64,000 nt of DNA from Gimesia maris (lineage in GTDB: Bacteria; Planctomycetota; Planctomycetia; Planctomycetales; Planctomycetaceae). The DNA lies in the NCBI RefSeq assembly GCF_008298035.1, contig NZ_CP042910.1, positions 6,448,001 to 6,512,000 on the forward strand, written 5' to 3'. A model generated the notes under the pieces. The model worked only from the letters and a program-made list of their open reading frames with translations. It ran no database searches and was not told where the DNA came from. The translations under genes were made by a program, and so were the position numbers. Position 1 is the first letter of the stretch; every line of letters starts with the position of its first letter. Shown here one piece after another: positions 52,207-64,000 of this stretch.

Positions 52207-54030
52207 ATGACGTTGTCACATCTTCCCAGCCGGATTCAGTTCCAGACACATCATCCCCGCCGATGCCGTCTGCTGCGACGTTATGAAATCCTGGCATTGC
52301 TCGTTGCTCTGATAGCCACTGTTATTTTACATGGCCTGCTGAAGATTACCACTATCGTCCACTGGGAACTAGGCGTGATTATCTTTGCAGCAATGCTGTA
52401 CTTCACACTGAGCCTGGGGTTTCGCTATATCTGGCACCTCTCCCGCAAAGAGTTCCTTCGCAAGCATGCCGTATATGTGTTTCTATCGGGCTTCTGGACC
52501 AGCAGTGTAGCCCTGATCGTCATTTTTCAGGATCTTCTACCAGACTCTGCACCTGATCGACTGCTTCTGATCCTGGGAGCTTCAGAATTCTGTGTCATTC
52601 TGCGGAGCCTCTATGAATCGATACTCCTGATACGGCGTGTCTCTTCGCGCGGCTGGAATCCGGCGTTGATTGTCGTCTCTTCATTCCTGGTTCTGATTTC
52701 CGTTGGAACGATCCTGCTGATGTTCCCCTCAGCCCGTGTTCAGGACCCCACCTCCGTGAATACAGAAGGCGCTCCCTTTTTGACTGCTTTGTTTACCTCT
52801 ACCAGCGCCAGTTGTGTGACAGGTCTGATAATCGTTCCCACGGGCACTTACTGGAGCAGAACAGGGCAAACCATCATCATGTTCCTGTTTCAGATTGGCG
52901 GACTGGGAATTCTGACTTTTGGTGCCTTCTTCGCGGCAGCATTTGGAAGGTCGATGCAAATACGCGAGAGTGTCACATTTGGTGAAATGCTCGAATCTCA
53001 TCAGCGTGGCGATATGCGACGACTGCTGCTGGCGATCCTGGGGATTACTATTTTCACCGAGCTGGCAGGAGCCGTCTGTCTTTCTGGGTTATGGCCGGAA
53101 CATCCCTGGCAGGAACGAATCTTCTTCAGCCTGTTCCACTCAATCAGTGCCTACTGTAATGCTGGCTTCAGCCTGATGGACGACAATCTGCTGGGTATGG
53201 GCCATCACTGGCAGGTCTGGGGCGTGATGCCGGCATTGATCATCATTGGAGGACTGGGCTTTGCCGTGAACTACAATTTCATGTTGTACGGTATCACTCA
53301 CTTTTCCAATTTGACGGTACGTAAGCCCCTGTTTCACCATCCGACCCAGAAAGTCAGGCTGACGATTTCATCACGCCTGGTTTTTTTCACGACACTTTTT
53401 CTGCTGCTGGGGGGGACCATTGGAATTTACTTTTTAGAGTCGATCCATGGTAACCACGAAATCCCCTTCTGGGAGCGACTGAACCAGGCGTGGTTTCAAT
53501 CGGTGACAATGAGAACCGCAGGCTTTAATACAGTTGACCTGGGAGAATTCCAACCTCAATCCAAACTGTTTTCTGTGTTGTTGATGTTTGTGGGTGCCTC
53601 ACCCGGTTCCACCGGCGGAGGCGTCAAAACAACTGTTTTCGCCTTGTCGATCCTGTCAGTCTGGGCCCTGCTCAAAGGCAGAGACCGCGTGGAAATCATG
53701 GGGAGAACGATTCCGCCAGCTCTGATTCACAGGTCATTAACCATCATTTCACTGGGAATGCTGGTGCTGATGACATCTACTCTGCTGGTCGTGTTATTTG
53801 AAAATCGACAGGATATATTTCTGGACCACCTGTTTGAAACAACCAGTGCCTTTGCAACAGTCGGCGTTTCAACAGGGATTACCGCAAAATTAACAACCCC
53901 CTCACACTGGGTGATTATTTTTACCATGCTGATTGGTAGAGTTGGACCTTTGACAGCTCTGATTGCTTTGTCGAATCGTGGGCCCTCCTACCGATACCGA
54001 TACCCGGATGAAAGTGTGAACCTGGGTTAA
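52207..54030 (+). CDS. trkH: TrkH/KtrB-type potassium transporter, membrane subunit
   Basis: The product has 607 residues. All four pore-loop motifs with their filter glycines can be seen: TSTSASCVTGL, SISAYCNAGFSLMDD, SVTMRTAGFNTVDLG and TTSAFATVGVSTGI. The core is about 440 residues. The first 170 residues add four or so membrane helices (ILALLVALIATVILHGLL, IFAAMLYFTLSLGF, DRLLLILGASEFCVILRSLY) not found in short KtrB proteins. It forms a K+ uptake system with the cytoplasmic TrkA/KtrA subunit encoded 76 bases downstream. Confidence 0.95.
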   Translation: MTLSHLPSRIQFQTHHPRRCRLLRRYEILALLVALIATVILHGLLKITTIVHWELGVIIFAAMLYFTLSLGFRYIWHLSRKEFLRKHAVYVFLSGFWTSSVALIVIFQDLLPDSAPDRLLLILGASEFCVILRSLYESILLIRRVSSRGWNPALIVVSSFLVLISVGTILLMFPSARVQDPTSVNTEGAPFLTALFTSTSASCVTGLIIVPTGTYWSRTGQTIIMFLFQIGGLGILTFGAFFAAAFGRSMQIRESVTFGEMLESHQRGDMRRLLLAILGITIFTELAGAVCLSGLWPEHPWQERIFFSLFHSISAYCNAGFSLMDDNLLGMGHHWQVWGVMPALIIIGGLGFAVNYNFMLYGITHFSNLTVRKPLFHHPTQKVRLTISSRLVFFTTLFLLLGGTIGIYFLESIHGNHEIPFWERLNQAWFQSVTMRTAGFNTVDLGEFQPQSKLFSVLLMFVGASPGSTGGGVKTTVFALSILSVWALLKGRDRVEIMGRTIPPALIHRSLTIISLGMLVLMTSTLLVVLFENRQDIFLDHLFETTSAFATVGVSTGITAKLTTPSHWVIIFTMLIGRVGPLTALIALSNRGPSYRYRYPDESVNLG

Positions 54031-54106
54031 TCCCTGTAGCAGAATACGTTAAAATACTGTTTCATCCGGCATACATTTATTTCATCCCCAAGGGAGTAAT
54101 GATCCA

Positions 54107-54796
54107 GTGATAAAAGTAGCTGTCATCGGTTTAGGACGATTCGGAACGGAACTGGCAAAACGACTCGGTGCCAGCCAGGTTGAAGTCATCGCCATCGATA
54201 ATTCCGACAAGCTGGTCAATGAAGTCAAAGATGATGTTGCCATTGCGGTCCGCCTGAACGCGACGGATGAGCTGGCATTGAAAAGCCAGGACATTGACAA
54301 GGTGGATGCCTGCGTGATCTCCATCGGCGAAAATTTTGAAGCGGCTCTACTGACAACTGTCATACTCAAAAAACTGGGAGTCCCTAAAATCATCTGCCGC
54401 GCTCAGACCAAGTTCCACGCGGAAATTTTTACTCAGGTCGGCGCCACCGATGTCATTCAACCTGAAGTTCAGGCCGGCGCACACCTGGCACGACTGCTGG
54501 CGAATCCTCACCTGGAAGACTATATCCAGGTGGGCGACGGTTATACCATGATCGAATTAATTACACCGAAAGAATTCATCGGGAAAAATCTGACGGAACT
54601 TTCCCTGCGATCTACTTACTCGGTGAACGTTGTCGCGATTCGCAAACGGAATTCTCCTGAAGTGGAGGAGAAAACCGGTAAGCTTTACACGACGGACTGT
54701 GTTCCTCACCCGGACTACCAGATTCAGGAATCAGATATTCTGTTAATCATCGGAACAGACCAGAACCTGCTGCGGCTCCCCACCAGCAATACATGA
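54107..54796 (+). CDS. trkA: TrkA/KtrA-type potassium channel gating subunit
   Basis: The product has 229 residues, with one RCK_N domain (VAVIGLGRFGTELAKRLG, the NAD/ATP-binding GxGxxG; acidic end IAIDNSD) and one RCK_C domain (about 145-229, MIELITPKEFIGKNLTEL). One RCK unit makes it KtrA-like rather than the two-unit TrkA of E. coli. It forms a ring that gates TrkH according to nucleotide. The start is GTG at 54107 with AGGGAG 11 bases upstream; an ATG at 54099 is out of frame. Confidence 0.95.
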   Translation: MIKVAVIGLGRFGTELAKRLGASQVEVIAIDNSDKLVNEVKDDVAIAVRLNATDELALKSQDIDKVDACVISIGENFEAALLTTVILKKLGVPKIICRAQTKFHAEIFTQVGATDVIQPEVQAGAHLARLLANPHLEDYIQVGDGYTMIELITPKEFIGKNLTELSLRSTYSVNVVAIRKRNSPEVEEKTGKLYTTDCVPHPDYQIQESDILLIIGTDQNLLRLPTSNT

Positions 54797-54823
54797 ACTG
54801 ATCAGACCGACAGAGTCTGCAGG

Positions 54824-56311
54824 TCAGACCCAGTCTCTGGATCGTTCGATAGCTTTTTTCCAGCGTTGATACAGATGCGTTCTCCGCTGTTCATCCATGG
54901 CAGGCTGAAACTCAACATCTAGAGCCCAGTTTTTTGTCACTTCGTTCTGATCATGCCAGAAGCCGACCGCCAGCCCTGCCAGATAGGCGGCTCCCAGAGC
55001 TGTGGTCTCGTGTACGACTGGTCTTTGTGCGGGGACATCCAGCATGTCCGCCTGAAACTGCATCAACAGTTGATTTGCCGCGGCTCCCCCATCCACTTTC
55101 AGATTTTTCAGTTTGATCCCGGAATCCTCTTCCATGGCATGCAATACATCACAACTCTGATAAGCCAGCGATTCCAGAACAGCTCTCGCTACATGTGCTT
55201 TCGTAGAGCCACGCGTTAATCCGATTAATGTCCCCCGTGCGTTCTGATTCCAGTAAGGAGCTCCCAGCCCCACGAATGCAGGTACAAAGAATACGTCGCC
55301 TGAATCTTCTACCTGGGATGCTAAACCTTCTACTTCTTCTGACGATTGAATAATCTGCAGACCATCCCGCAGCCACTGAATCGCAGCACCAGCAATAAAT
55401 ACGGATCCTTCCAGACAATAAGTAACCTTGCCATTAATACTCCAGCCAATTGTGGTCAACAGTCCGGTCGTGGAGGGAACCGGTTTGTCTCCCGTATTCA
55501 TCAGCATGAAGCAGCCGGTTCCATAGGTATTCTTAGCAGAACCTGTTTCAAAACAGCCCTGCCCGAACGTTGCAGCCTGCTGATCACCGGCAATTCCAGC
55601 AATTTTAATCGACGCACCAAAGAGTTCAGGCGCCGTTTCTCCATAGACCTCACTGGAACTTTTTACTTCCGGCAGCATGCTACGTGGAATATCAAAGACC
55701 TGCAGCAGTTCATCATCCCAGTCATGAGTATGGATGTTATATAACAGTGTTCGACAAGCATTGGTGGGGTCGGTAACATGGACTTCCCCCCCCGTCAGCC
55801 TCCAGATGAGAAAAGAGTCGATGGTCCCAAACAGCACTTCTCCTTTTGCGGCCTTTTCCCTGAGTCCTTCAATCTCGTTCAACAGATACTCAATTTTGGT
55901 ACCGGAAAAATAGGCATCGAGGACCAGTCCTGTTTTCTCACGGAACAGTTTTTCGTATCCTTCCGCTTTCAACTGATCACAGCGTTTTGCGGTCAAGCGG
56001 CTCTGCCAGACTATGGCATTGGAGACCGGTTTCCCTGTATTCCGATCCCAGAGAACGATGGTTTCACGCTGATTGGTAATGCCGATTGCTGCAATCTCCG
56101 AGAGACTGACACCGGACTGCTCAATCACCCTTTGTGCGGTTGAGAGTTGCGAATCCCAGATGGCATCAGGATCGTGTTCTACCAGCCCGGGCGAGGGAAA
56201 GATCTGTTCAAATTCCTGCTGAGCGGTTGCCTCAATTTTTCCCTGATGGTTAAACAGTATCGAGCGGCTGGACGTCGTTCCCTGATCTAAAGCCAAAACA
56301 TACTTAGCCAT
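54824..56311 (-). CDS. glpK: Glycerol kinase
   Basis: The product has 495 residues, the usual length. FGGY-kinase features: [20 protein letters not shown] at the start, [19 protein letters not shown], the glycerol/effector region [37 protein letters not shown] and [19 protein letters not shown]. It phosphorylates glycerol to sn-glycerol-3-phosphate in the cytoplasm. No glpF or glpD gene is adjacent. It converges on trkA with 27 bases between the stops. Confidence 0.97.
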   Translation of the reverse strand: MAKYVLALDQGTTSSRSILFNHQGKIEATAQQEFEQIFPSPGLVEHDPDAIWDSQLSTAQRVIEQSGVSLSEIAAIGITNQRETIVLWDRNTGKPVSNAIVWQSRLTAKRCDQLKAEGYEKLFREKTGLVLDAYFSGTKIEYLLNEIEGLREKAAKGEVLFGTIDSFLIWRLTGGEVHVTDPTNACRTLLYNIHTHDWDDELLQVFDIPRSMLPEVKSSSEVYGETAPELFGASIKIAGIAGDQQAATFGQGCFETGSAKNTYGTGCFMLMNTGDKPVPSTTGLLTTIGWSINGKVTYCLEGSVFIAGAAIQWLRDGLQIIQSSEEVEGLASQVEDSGDVFFVPAFVGLGAPYWNQNARGTLIGLTRGSTKAHVARAVLESLAYQSCDVLHAMEEDSGIKLKNLKVDGGAAANQLLMQFQADMLDVPAQRPVVHETTALGAAYLAGLAVGFWHDQNEVTKNWALDVEFQPAMDEQRRTHLYQRWKKAIERSRDWV

Positions 56312-56488
56312 ATCATACTCCTTGAGGCGAACACGAACTTCAAAGCGAAATACTTAAATGCTTACATCCTGTTACATTAAGTAAGCGAAGCCTGGTACAC
56401 AAGGAATTCCGGAGAAATCTTGAAGAGAGATCTTCTGAGGATCTCAGGCAGCAGTTCAGAACTGGAGCCCTGTTTGGGGAGTGCGCAT

Positions 56489-56530
56489 AAAAAAACTGAT
56501 GGCGAGAGAAATCATTTCTCAAGCCATCAG
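56489..56530 (-). terminator. Intrinsic terminator of amt
   Basis: On the minus strand CTGATGGC and GCCATCAG form a perfect outer 8-bp stem, with GAGAAAT/ATTTCTC pairing inside, followed by seven T. It lies about 55 bases after the amt stop. Confidence 0.92.
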
Positions 56531-56584
56531 TCAGTCACACTTAATGGTACCTCCTGCAAAGTACCAGTGTATCAGCAGTCTGTC

Positions 56585-57958
56585 CTAGTGGTATGCTTGC
56601 ATTCCGTGCTCAGACAGGTCCAGACCTTTCAACTCGTCTTCTTCAGATACTCTCAGCTGTCCGATTACCTTCAAGATTGTGAAGAGAATGAACATGGTGA
56701 CAAAGGCATAAACAGGAATCACAACTGACCCCAGAATCTGAACGCCGATATCAAACCCGCCGAAGATTCCAGTAGCAACGCCACCCCAGATACCACAAAG
56801 TCCGTGGACAGGGAAAGCACCAACTGGATCGTCGATTTTCAGTTTTTCCAGTGCAAGGATGCCGAAGACAACCAGCAGACCTGCAACGACTCCGATAATC
56901 AGAGCTTCAATGTTGGTGACACTGTCACAGTTGGCAGTAATACCGACCAGACCTGCGAGAACACCGTTTAGTGCCATGGAAATATCAGGCTTACCATACA
57001 TGATCCAGCCCAGAACCATAGCCGCAAAACCACCGGCTGCAGCAGCCAGAGTCGTGTTGGTGGCGATTAACATGACAGCGTTTGTATTATCGGTTCCGGC
57101 AAATGCCAGCTGACTACCAGGGTTAAACCCATACCAGCCGACCCACAGGATGAAGACACCCAGCGTAGCCTGAGCAATGTTGTGCCCTGGGATGGGAACA
57201 GACTTACCATCTTTAAAGCGACCGATACGGGGTCCTAGGACAATCGCACCAGCCAGACCGGCAAAACCACCGACAGCATGCACTACAATTGAACCAGCAA
57301 AGTCATAGAATCCCATGGCGTCCAACCAGCCACCGCCCCACTTCCAGTATCCACTGATCGGGTAAATAATACCGGTCAGGATAACACTATAGATCAGGTA
57401 AGAGCTGAATTTCAGTCGACCGGCAACAGCACCAGAAACGATGGTGGCAGCAGTCGCTGCAAAAGCAACCTGGAACAGGAAGTCAACTTGAGGGTGCAGA
57501 ACACCAGGACCGGCATCTCCTGCTTCCCCGATTCCAAATCCGGCGTAACCGAAGTAACCATTTCCTGCATCACCCGGATACATAAGACCGTAACCCACGG
57601 CGAAATAGATCAATACGCCGACACAGACATCCATTAAGTTCTTAAAGAGAATATTGATTGTGTTTTTGGATGAGTTGAATCCTGACTCAACCATTGCGAA
57701 ACCGGCCTGCATGAACAGCACCAGCACGGCACACAGTAACAGCATACTGTTATCAAGTGCGTAGTAAACTTCAGTTAATGAAAGTGGGGGGGCTTCTTCA
57801 ACAGGAGCTTCCTCAGCCGGAGCCTGTGTCTCCGCTGTTGCTTCCGCTGCGGGCTTTTCTGTCGGTTCAGCTTCATCAAAAGCCAAAGTGGGTTGAGAGA
57901 ACGCTAATACTACGACAAGGCTTGCCGTTAAGCCTGTGAGCGCATGTTTCCAATTCAT
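56585..57958 (-). CDS. amt: Ammonium transporter, Amt family
   Basis: The product has 457 residues. A cleavable signal peptide (LTGLTASLVVVLAFSQPTLA) and an Ala/Glu/Pro-rich exported spacer of about 35 residues precede eleven membrane helices. Family motifs: DNSMLLLCAVLVLFMQAGFA, FAGSIVVHAVGGFAGLAGAI with the first pore His, and FPVHGLCGIWGGVATGIFGG with the second. Amt proteins carry ammonium into the cell and are usually controlled by PII, but no glnB lies beside it. A sigma-54-like promoter upstream fits nitrogen control. Confidence 0.96.
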   Translation of the reverse strand: MNWKHALTGLTASLVVVLAFSQPTLAFDEAEPTEKPAAEATAETQAPAEEAPVEEAPPLSLTEVYYALDNSMLLLCAVLVLFMQAGFAMVESGFNSSKNTINILFKNLMDVCVGVLIYFAVGYGLMYPGDAGNGYFGYAGFGIGEAGDAGPGVLHPQVDFLFQVAFAATAATIVSGAVAGRLKFSSYLIYSVILTGIIYPISGYWKWGGGWLDAMGFYDFAGSIVVHAVGGFAGLAGAIVLGPRIGRFKDGKSVPIPGHNIAQATLGVFILWVGWYGFNPGSQLAFAGTDNTNAVMLIATNTTLAAAAGGFAAMVLGWIMYGKPDISMALNGVLAGLVGITANCDSVTNIEALIIGVVAGLLVVFGILALEKLKIDDPVGAFPVHGLCGIWGGVATGIFGGFDIGVQILGSVVIPVYAFVTMFILFTILKVIGQLRVSEEDELKGLDLSEHGMQAYH

Positions 57959-58087
57959 TTTGTCGCAAACCTTTCCCGGAGTCTAATCAGTCGTTGTTTC
58001 TTCTACAATTTTTGACAATCGTTAATCCTGATTAGGGCCCCTAAATACCAATCAATAATTTGAGCACTTTCTTTGGTAGTGGGGCTT

Positions 58088-58106
58088 AATGCAAACAATG
58101 TGCCTC
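58088..58106 (-). promoter_or_regulatory. Sigma-54-type promoter candidate of amt
   Basis: On the minus strand GAGGCACATTGTTTGCATT aligns with TGGCACG-N4-TTGCW with two mismatches and the correct 12-base step from GG to GC. Transcription would start near 58079, about 120 bases before the amt ATG. Nitrogen-regulated amt genes commonly use sigma-54 with NtrC; no NtrC site was recognised. Confidence 0.6.
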
Positions 58107-58482
58107 AATCATTTTCCGGAAGAGGTAACATGAACTTATCCTGTTTGTTAATTAGTACTTAAAATCTATCACAATAAATTCATATTTGATGTTTTTTACG
58201 TTTTGCAACATTTTCAATGTAGACAAATCAGGCATGAATCAGCTGATCTGCCTCCTGTTTAAGCAGGCTGTCTGAATATTTCTCTGGCAATCGCCAACCT
58301 TCAATTTTGACTGGACACTTTAGACTGGAGGCACCATCGAATCATCAATCGATCCCACAATGGATGGAATGCTATTTGGCATGCTCCCCTTCGCTGCCAA
58401 CTTGGCAGCCTGACTGTGGTACCTGAAACTCTCCATCAACGTAATCCCCTATAATAAAGCGTCTTACGATTCATCAGTCTGA

Positions 58483-58500
58483 TTGGCATGACGATTGCAT
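58483..58500 (+). promoter_or_regulatory. Sigma-54-type promoter candidate before groEL1
   Basis: TTGGCATGACGATTGCAT matches the -24/-12 consensus with one mismatch (TGGCATG for TGGCACG) and a GG-to-GC step of 12 bases. It points to groEL1, with a predicted start near 58510 and a leader of about 160 bases. An unusual sigma for a chaperonin gene, so it needs support. Confidence 0.45.
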
Positions 58501-58663
58501 TTACTGATCACCGTGGTCGGGGTCCAGATAAATCCCTGCCAACTTTGTTGTATTACACCTAAACGTACTCACGCGACAAAGAATGCATGCAAGTGAATCT
58601 GTCATGCGCGTGAGAGATCATCGTGGTCATGGGCAAACATTATTGGCCATTATTGCTGGTTGA

Positions 58664-60382
<1,719 letters not shown>

Positions 60383-60391
60383 AAAACCATC

Positions 60392-60420
60392 GCCATGCTC
60401 CTCTGATACAAGAGCATGGC
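60392..60420 (+). promoter_or_regulatory. Strong hairpin between groEL1 and groES
   Basis: GCCATGCTC and GAGCATGGC form a perfect 9-bp stem with an 11-base loop directly after groEL1. There is no T-run. It may protect the groEL1 3' end, reduce read-through, or mark a processing site that separates groEL1 and groES levels. Confidence 0.6.
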
Positions 60421-60535
60421 AACAGGGCCTTCACCGGATCCTGACTGTTACAATATAAAGACAAATTACTTCCGGGAAATGCTCCCGGATTCACACATAC
60501 AACCAGACTAATTGGAATACTTGGGAGTTAACAAA

Positions 60536-60826
60536 ATGGAACTGAATCCTCTTGATGACCGTATCGTGATTGAACCCAATGTTGCAGAAGAAACAACTGC
60601 TGGTGGGATTGTTCTGCCTGACACAGCTCAGGAAAAACCACAGAGCGGTACTGTAATCGCTGTAGGACCGGGGCGTCTTCTGGAAAGTGGTGAGCGTTGC
60701 CCGGTTGCTGTTGAAGTCGGTGATGAAGTTCTCTACGGCAAATACGGCGGAACCGATATCGAAGTCAGTGGTAAAGACGTCAAGATCCTGCGGGAAAGTG
60801 ACATTCTTGCTAAAATCATCAAGTAA
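60536..60826 (+). CDS. groES: Co-chaperonin GroES
   Basis: The product has 96 residues, the standard size. [40 protein letters not shown] with the mobile loop, and a closing [20 protein letters not shown] are clear. It caps the GroEL ring. The ATG at 60536 has GGGAG 8 bases before it. It lies between two groEL genes and may serve both rings. Confidence 0.96.
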   Translation: MELNPLDDRIVIEPNVAEETTAGGIVLPDTAQEKPQSGTVIAVGPGRLLESGERCPVAVEVGDEVLYGKYGGTDIEVSGKDVKILRESDILAKIIK

Positions 60827-60986
60827 AGAACGTACAGAATCGGACCATTCGGACAGAGATAGTAATTGGATAACTCAACACTGTCTCTGTCTGCTTCGAG
60901 AATTTTAATCAATCACAATTCACGCAGGGGAGAACGGAGCAATCCGATTGAATGTTCATTCCTGTTAAACAGAGGAGTTTATAAGC

Positions 60987-62606
60987 GTGGCAAAGCAACT
61001 ATTGTTTGAAGATCGCGCACGTGCCAAGCTGCAAAAAGGCGTGCAAACTATCAGCGACGCTGTAGCCATCACCATGGGTCCCACGGGACGCAACGTGATC
61101 ATCGATAAAAATTTTGGCAACCCCCTGGTGACCAAAGACGGTGTTACAGTCAGTAAAGAAGTTGAACTCGAAGACCCGTTCGAAAACATGGGTGCTAAAC
61201 TGGTCAACGAAGTTGCAACCAAAACCAGCGATGTTGCCGGTGATGGTACAACGACTGCTACCGTTTTAGCCCGCTCTATCTATCAGGAAGGCCTGCGCGG
61301 CTTGTCTCTGGGAGCCAACCCCATGATCGTTCGTCGGGGAATCGACAAAGCCGTTGAAGCTGCTGTCTCTGCGATCGAAGCACTGGCCAAGCCTGTCACT
61401 GAAAAGGCAGAAATTGCTCAGGTTGGAGCGATCTCAGCTAATAATGACAGTGTCATCGGCAATCTGATTGCCGACGCCGTTGAAAAAGTGGGTCGTGACG
61501 GAGTGATCACCGTTGAAGAAGGCAAGGGAAATGAAACAACCTTGTCTTTCGCAGACGGGATGCAATTCGATAAAGGATACATTTCACCTTACTTTGTCAC
61601 TGACACAGAAGGGATGAAGTGCATTCTGGAAGACTGCTATATCCTGATTCACGAATCCAAAATCTCTGCCCTGCGTGATCTGGTGCCTCTGCTGGAAAAA
61701 GTTTCTCAGACAGGAAAACCACTGTTGATTATCGCTGAAGACGTTGAAGGCGAACCACTGACCGCTCTGGTCGTCAATAAACTTCGTGGCGTTCTTAACA
61801 TTGCTGCTGTCAAAGCTCCTGGCTTTGGTGATCGACGTAAAGCCATGCTGGCAGACATCGCTGTGCTGACCGGCGGGACCGTCATTTCTGAAGACCTGGG
61901 GATCAAGCTCGAATCAGTGGAACTGGCTCAACTGGGTCAGGCCAAGCAGATTGAGATTACGAAAGATTCCTGTACCCTGATTGAAGGTGCCGGAAAAACA
62001 GATGCTCTGCAGGCTCGGGTCGCTCAGATCCGCGGACAGTTGCAGAAAACTGAGAGCGAATATGATCGTGAAAAATACCAGGAACGCCTGGCAAAACTGA
62101 CTGGCGGCGTTGCCATCATTTCTGTCGGTGCAGCAACTGAAGCTGAAATGAAGCAGACCAAAGCCCGTATGGAAGATGCTCTGCATGCCACACGTGCTGC
62201 TGTCGAAGAAGGCATTCTCCCCGGTGGGGGCGTTGCCCTGCTGCGATCTATCGAAGCCGTTGAAAAAGTCAAAGGCAAAAACGACGACGAGAAAATTGGC
62301 ATCAGCATCGTTGCCCGTGCTCTTGAAGGCCCCATTCGACAGATCGCAGAAAACTGTGGAACGGATGGTGCCGTTGTCGCCGATGAAGTCAAGCAGTTGA
62401 CTGGCTCCAAAGGTTATAATGCCAACAGCGGCGAATACGTCGACATGTTCAAAGCAGGAATTATTGATCCGGCCAAGGTCGTGAAAAACGCCCTGAAAAA
62501 TGCCGCCTCGATTGCTGGCCTGATGCTGACCACCCAGGTACTTGTCACCCGCAGTGACAGCACCGAAGGTAACAAGCTGGCTGACGTCGAAGGTAGTGTT
62601 CGATAG
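60987..62606 (+). CDS. groEL: Chaperonin GroEL, copy 2, without Gly-Met tail
   Basis: The product has 539 residues. Core motifs are intact ([53 protein letters not shown]). In contrast to copy 1 the C-terminus lacks the GGM repeats and ends in [16 protein letters not shown], which is polar. The two proteins are alike in the core but clearly diverged, which suggests an old duplication and different substrates. The GTG start has GAGGAG upstream. A strong terminator follows. Confidence 0.96.
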   Translation: MAKQLLFEDRARAKLQKGVQTISDAVAITMGPTGRNVIIDKNFGNPLVTKDGVTVSKEVELEDPFENMGAKLVNEVATKTSDVAGDGTTTATVLARSIYQEGLRGLSLGANPMIVRRGIDKAVEAAVSAIEALAKPVTEKAEIAQVGAISANNDSVIGNLIADAVEKVGRDGVITVEEGKGNETTLSFADGMQFDKGYISPYFVTDTEGMKCILEDCYILIHESKISALRDLVPLLEKVSQTGKPLLIIAEDVEGEPLTALVVNKLRGVLNIAAVKAPGFGDRRKAMLADIAVLTGGTVISEDLGIKLESVELAQLGQAKQIEITKDSCTLIEGAGKTDALQARVAQIRGQLQKTESEYDREKYQERLAKLTGGVAIISVGAATEAEMKQTKARMEDALHATRAAVEEGILPGGGVALLRSIEAVEKVKGKNDDEKIGISIVARALEGPIRQIAENCGTDGAVVADEVKQLTGSKGYNANSGEYVDMFKAGIIDPAKVVKNALKNAASIAGLMLTTQVLVTRSDSTEGNKLADVEGSVR

Positions 62607-62663
62607 TTTCTGACACAACCTGGGTTCTATGACAGGAATTCAGGAGAAACATTGTGATAACAG

Positions 62664-62697
62664 ACGGGCCGCCGTAAAATGGTGGCCCGTTTTTTTC
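62664..62697 (+). terminator. Intrinsic terminator after groEL2
   Basis: ACGGGCCGCC and GGTGGCCCGT pair over 10 bp (one wobble) with a 7-base loop, followed by seven T. It separates groEL2 from dnaJ. Confidence 0.93.
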
Positions 62698-62787
62698 AGT
62701 TCTGATTAGAACGAGAATAGCAAGAATCTGACCAGTGCGGACATGGTCTGATTCAAAACCTTTTAGATATACGACGAGTTGTGATTT

Positions 62788-63918
62788 ATGGCATCGAAAC
62801 GCGATTATTATGAAATTCTCGGCGTATCGCGCGAAGTGACCACCGTTGAAATTAAAAAAGCGTACAAGAAGCTGGCGCTGGCCAATCACCCGGATCGCAA
62901 CCCGGGTGATGAAGAAGCCATCAAACGTTTCAAAGAAGCCGCTGAAGCATTTGAAGTTCTGGGTGACGATAAAAAACGTGCCCACTATGATCGCTATGGG
63001 CACGCTGATTTCGGCGCAGGCGCCAGTCAGTTCCATGATGTTTCCGATATCTTCAGTGCGTTTGGCGATCTGTTTGAGGGCTTTGGTTTTCGAAATTCAT
63101 CGCAACGCGGCGGCAATCGTCCGCGACAGGGTGAAAGCCTGAGAACCAGCCTTCAGATTGATCTACTGGATGCTGCAGCTGGCTGCGACCGTGAAATCCA
63201 TATCAATCGCCAGGAAACCTGCGATACCTGCCATGGCACAGGTGCCAGACCAGGTACAGAACCAGATGAATGTGATTACTGTGGCGGCGCCGGCCAGGTC
63301 GTGCAGTCACAAGGGTTTTTCCGGGTACAGACAACCTGTCCCCGGTGCCGAGGGGCCGGCAAAGTCATCGTCGAAAAATGTTCGGACTGCCGTGGAGAGG
63401 GTCGTATCGCACAAGAAACGACTCTGGAAATCAAAGTCCCTGCCGGCATCGACAATGGTATGCAACTCTGCTTGAGAGGCGAAGGAAATCCGGGCGCCAA
63501 TGGGGGACCGCGAGGTGACTTGTATGTCGTCATCGGCGTTGATGAGCATCCCCTGTTCCGACGCCAGGAGCAGGAACTGAGCTGTCATGTTCCGATCACA
63601 TATACACAGGCTGCTTTAGGAGCCAATATCGAGATACCAACTTTGGAAGGACGACACGATCTGAAAGTTCCTTCGGGAACTCAGCCAGGTGAAGTCTTCC
63701 GACTGAAAGGGCTGGGCATGCCCAATCCTCATGGGGGCCGACGCGGCGACCTGCATGTCGTCGTACAGATTGATGTTCCCAAGAAGATCTCAGAGCGCGA
63801 AGAAGAGTTGTTGCGTGAACTGGCAGAAATTGAACACGCGGAAGTCTCTTCTCACCGCAGCCCGAATCGTAATTCGTTTTTTGACAAATTGAAGGAGTAC
63901 TTCACACATTCCGATTAA
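62788..63918 (+). CDS. dnaJ: Chaperone DnaJ
   Basis: The product has 376 residues. J-domain with HPD in [15 protein letters not shown] (residues about 33-48), a Gly/Phe region ([10 protein letters not shown]), four zinc-finger repeats [24 protein letters not shown] and CSDCRGEG, and the two C-terminal substrate-binding domains with [15 protein letters not shown] and [12 protein letters not shown]. It delivers clients to DnaK and stimulates its ATPase. The gene follows the groEL2 terminator by about 90 bases, so it likely has its own promoter. Confidence 0.97.
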   Translation: MASKRDYYEILGVSREVTTVEIKKAYKKLALANHPDRNPGDEEAIKRFKEAAEAFEVLGDDKKRAHYDRYGHADFGAGASQFHDVSDIFSAFGDLFEGFGFRNSSQRGGNRPRQGESLRTSLQIDLLDAAAGCDREIHINRQETCDTCHGTGARPGTEPDECDYCGGAGQVVQSQGFFRVQTTCPRCRGAGKVIVEKCSDCRGEGRIAQETTLEIKVPAGIDNGMQLCLRGEGNPGANGGPRGDLYVVIGVDEHPLFRRQEQELSCHVPITYTQAALGANIEIPTLEGRHDLKVPSGTQPGEVFRLKGLGMPNPHGGRRGDLHVVVQIDVPKKISEREEELLRELAEIEHAEVSSHRSPNRNSFFDKLKEYFTHSD

Positions 63919-64000
63919 TCGATGTGAACGTGTGTCAGGAAGCATTCCGTTTTTTTTGTTTTCATATTCAAAACAGTTTGAAACAGCGTAGCAGGTCAGA

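Overview
The window reads as chromosomal DNA of a planctomycete, most like Gimesia and its relatives. This is judged from gene style (Tat-exported Gfo/Idh/MocA oxidoreductase, formaldehyde-activating-enzyme homologue, acetyl xylan esterase-like exported hydrolases, many signal-peptide proteins of unknown role), from the chaperone order groEL-groES-groEL-dnaJ, and from characteristic intergenic repeats. It is not proven by a marker gene. Genes are mostly single or in pairs on alternating strands. No rRNA, tRNA or CRISPR array was seen.

1-19.5 kb is mostly ordinary housekeeping and accessory metabolism: a cut phosphatase-like gene, a COG0523 GTPase, a Tat-exported metallo-beta-lactamase-fold protein, VOC, DUF4253 and DUF3050 proteins, a nitrilase, an MscS channel with a long exported N-terminus, a methyltransferase, a MarR regulator with a visible promoter/operator followed by a TauE/SafE exporter, a CbbX-like AAA+ ATPase, an oxidoreductase, two GNAT acetyltransferases, a CocE-type hydrolase and a small c-type cytochrome. 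An IS110-type recombinase (20.1-21.1 kb) follows, with a long perfect palindrome in its upstream non-coding end that may belong to a bridge RNA.

21-33 kb holds an SLC12-like transporter, a tandem duplication of exported AXE1-type esterases joined to a PhyH-type dioxygenase, a Fae homologue, and an unusual pair of exported proteins. One of the pair is acidic and rich in Trp/Tyr; the other is basic with an EF-hand-like loop and two repeated beta-type domains. They sit behind a sigma-54-like promoter and a foldable leader. An Rrf2 regulator diverges from flavohemoglobin (hmp) with symmetric sites between them.

33-42.4 kb is an accessory block. A ceramidase-like hydrolase, a Dabb protein, an exported hydrolase-like protein, a coupled two-gene unit (unknown plus SUKH-like) and an APH-type kinase are interspersed with a dispersed repeat family. 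The repeats form two nested inverted pairs and a tandem of about 430 bp. An intact IS4-family element with 17-bp terminal repeats and a 10-bp target duplication has inserted into one repeat copy.

42.9-64 kb returns to core functions: D-2-hydroxyacid dehydrogenase plus BirA, a STAS protein, DUF2062, PfkB kinase, SGNH hydrolase, FolP, a Cys-rich repeat protein, an HD phosphohydrolase, the TrkH/TrkA potassium uptake pair, GlpK, Amt with a sigma-54-like promoter, and the chaperone cluster groEL1-groES-groEL2-dnaJ.
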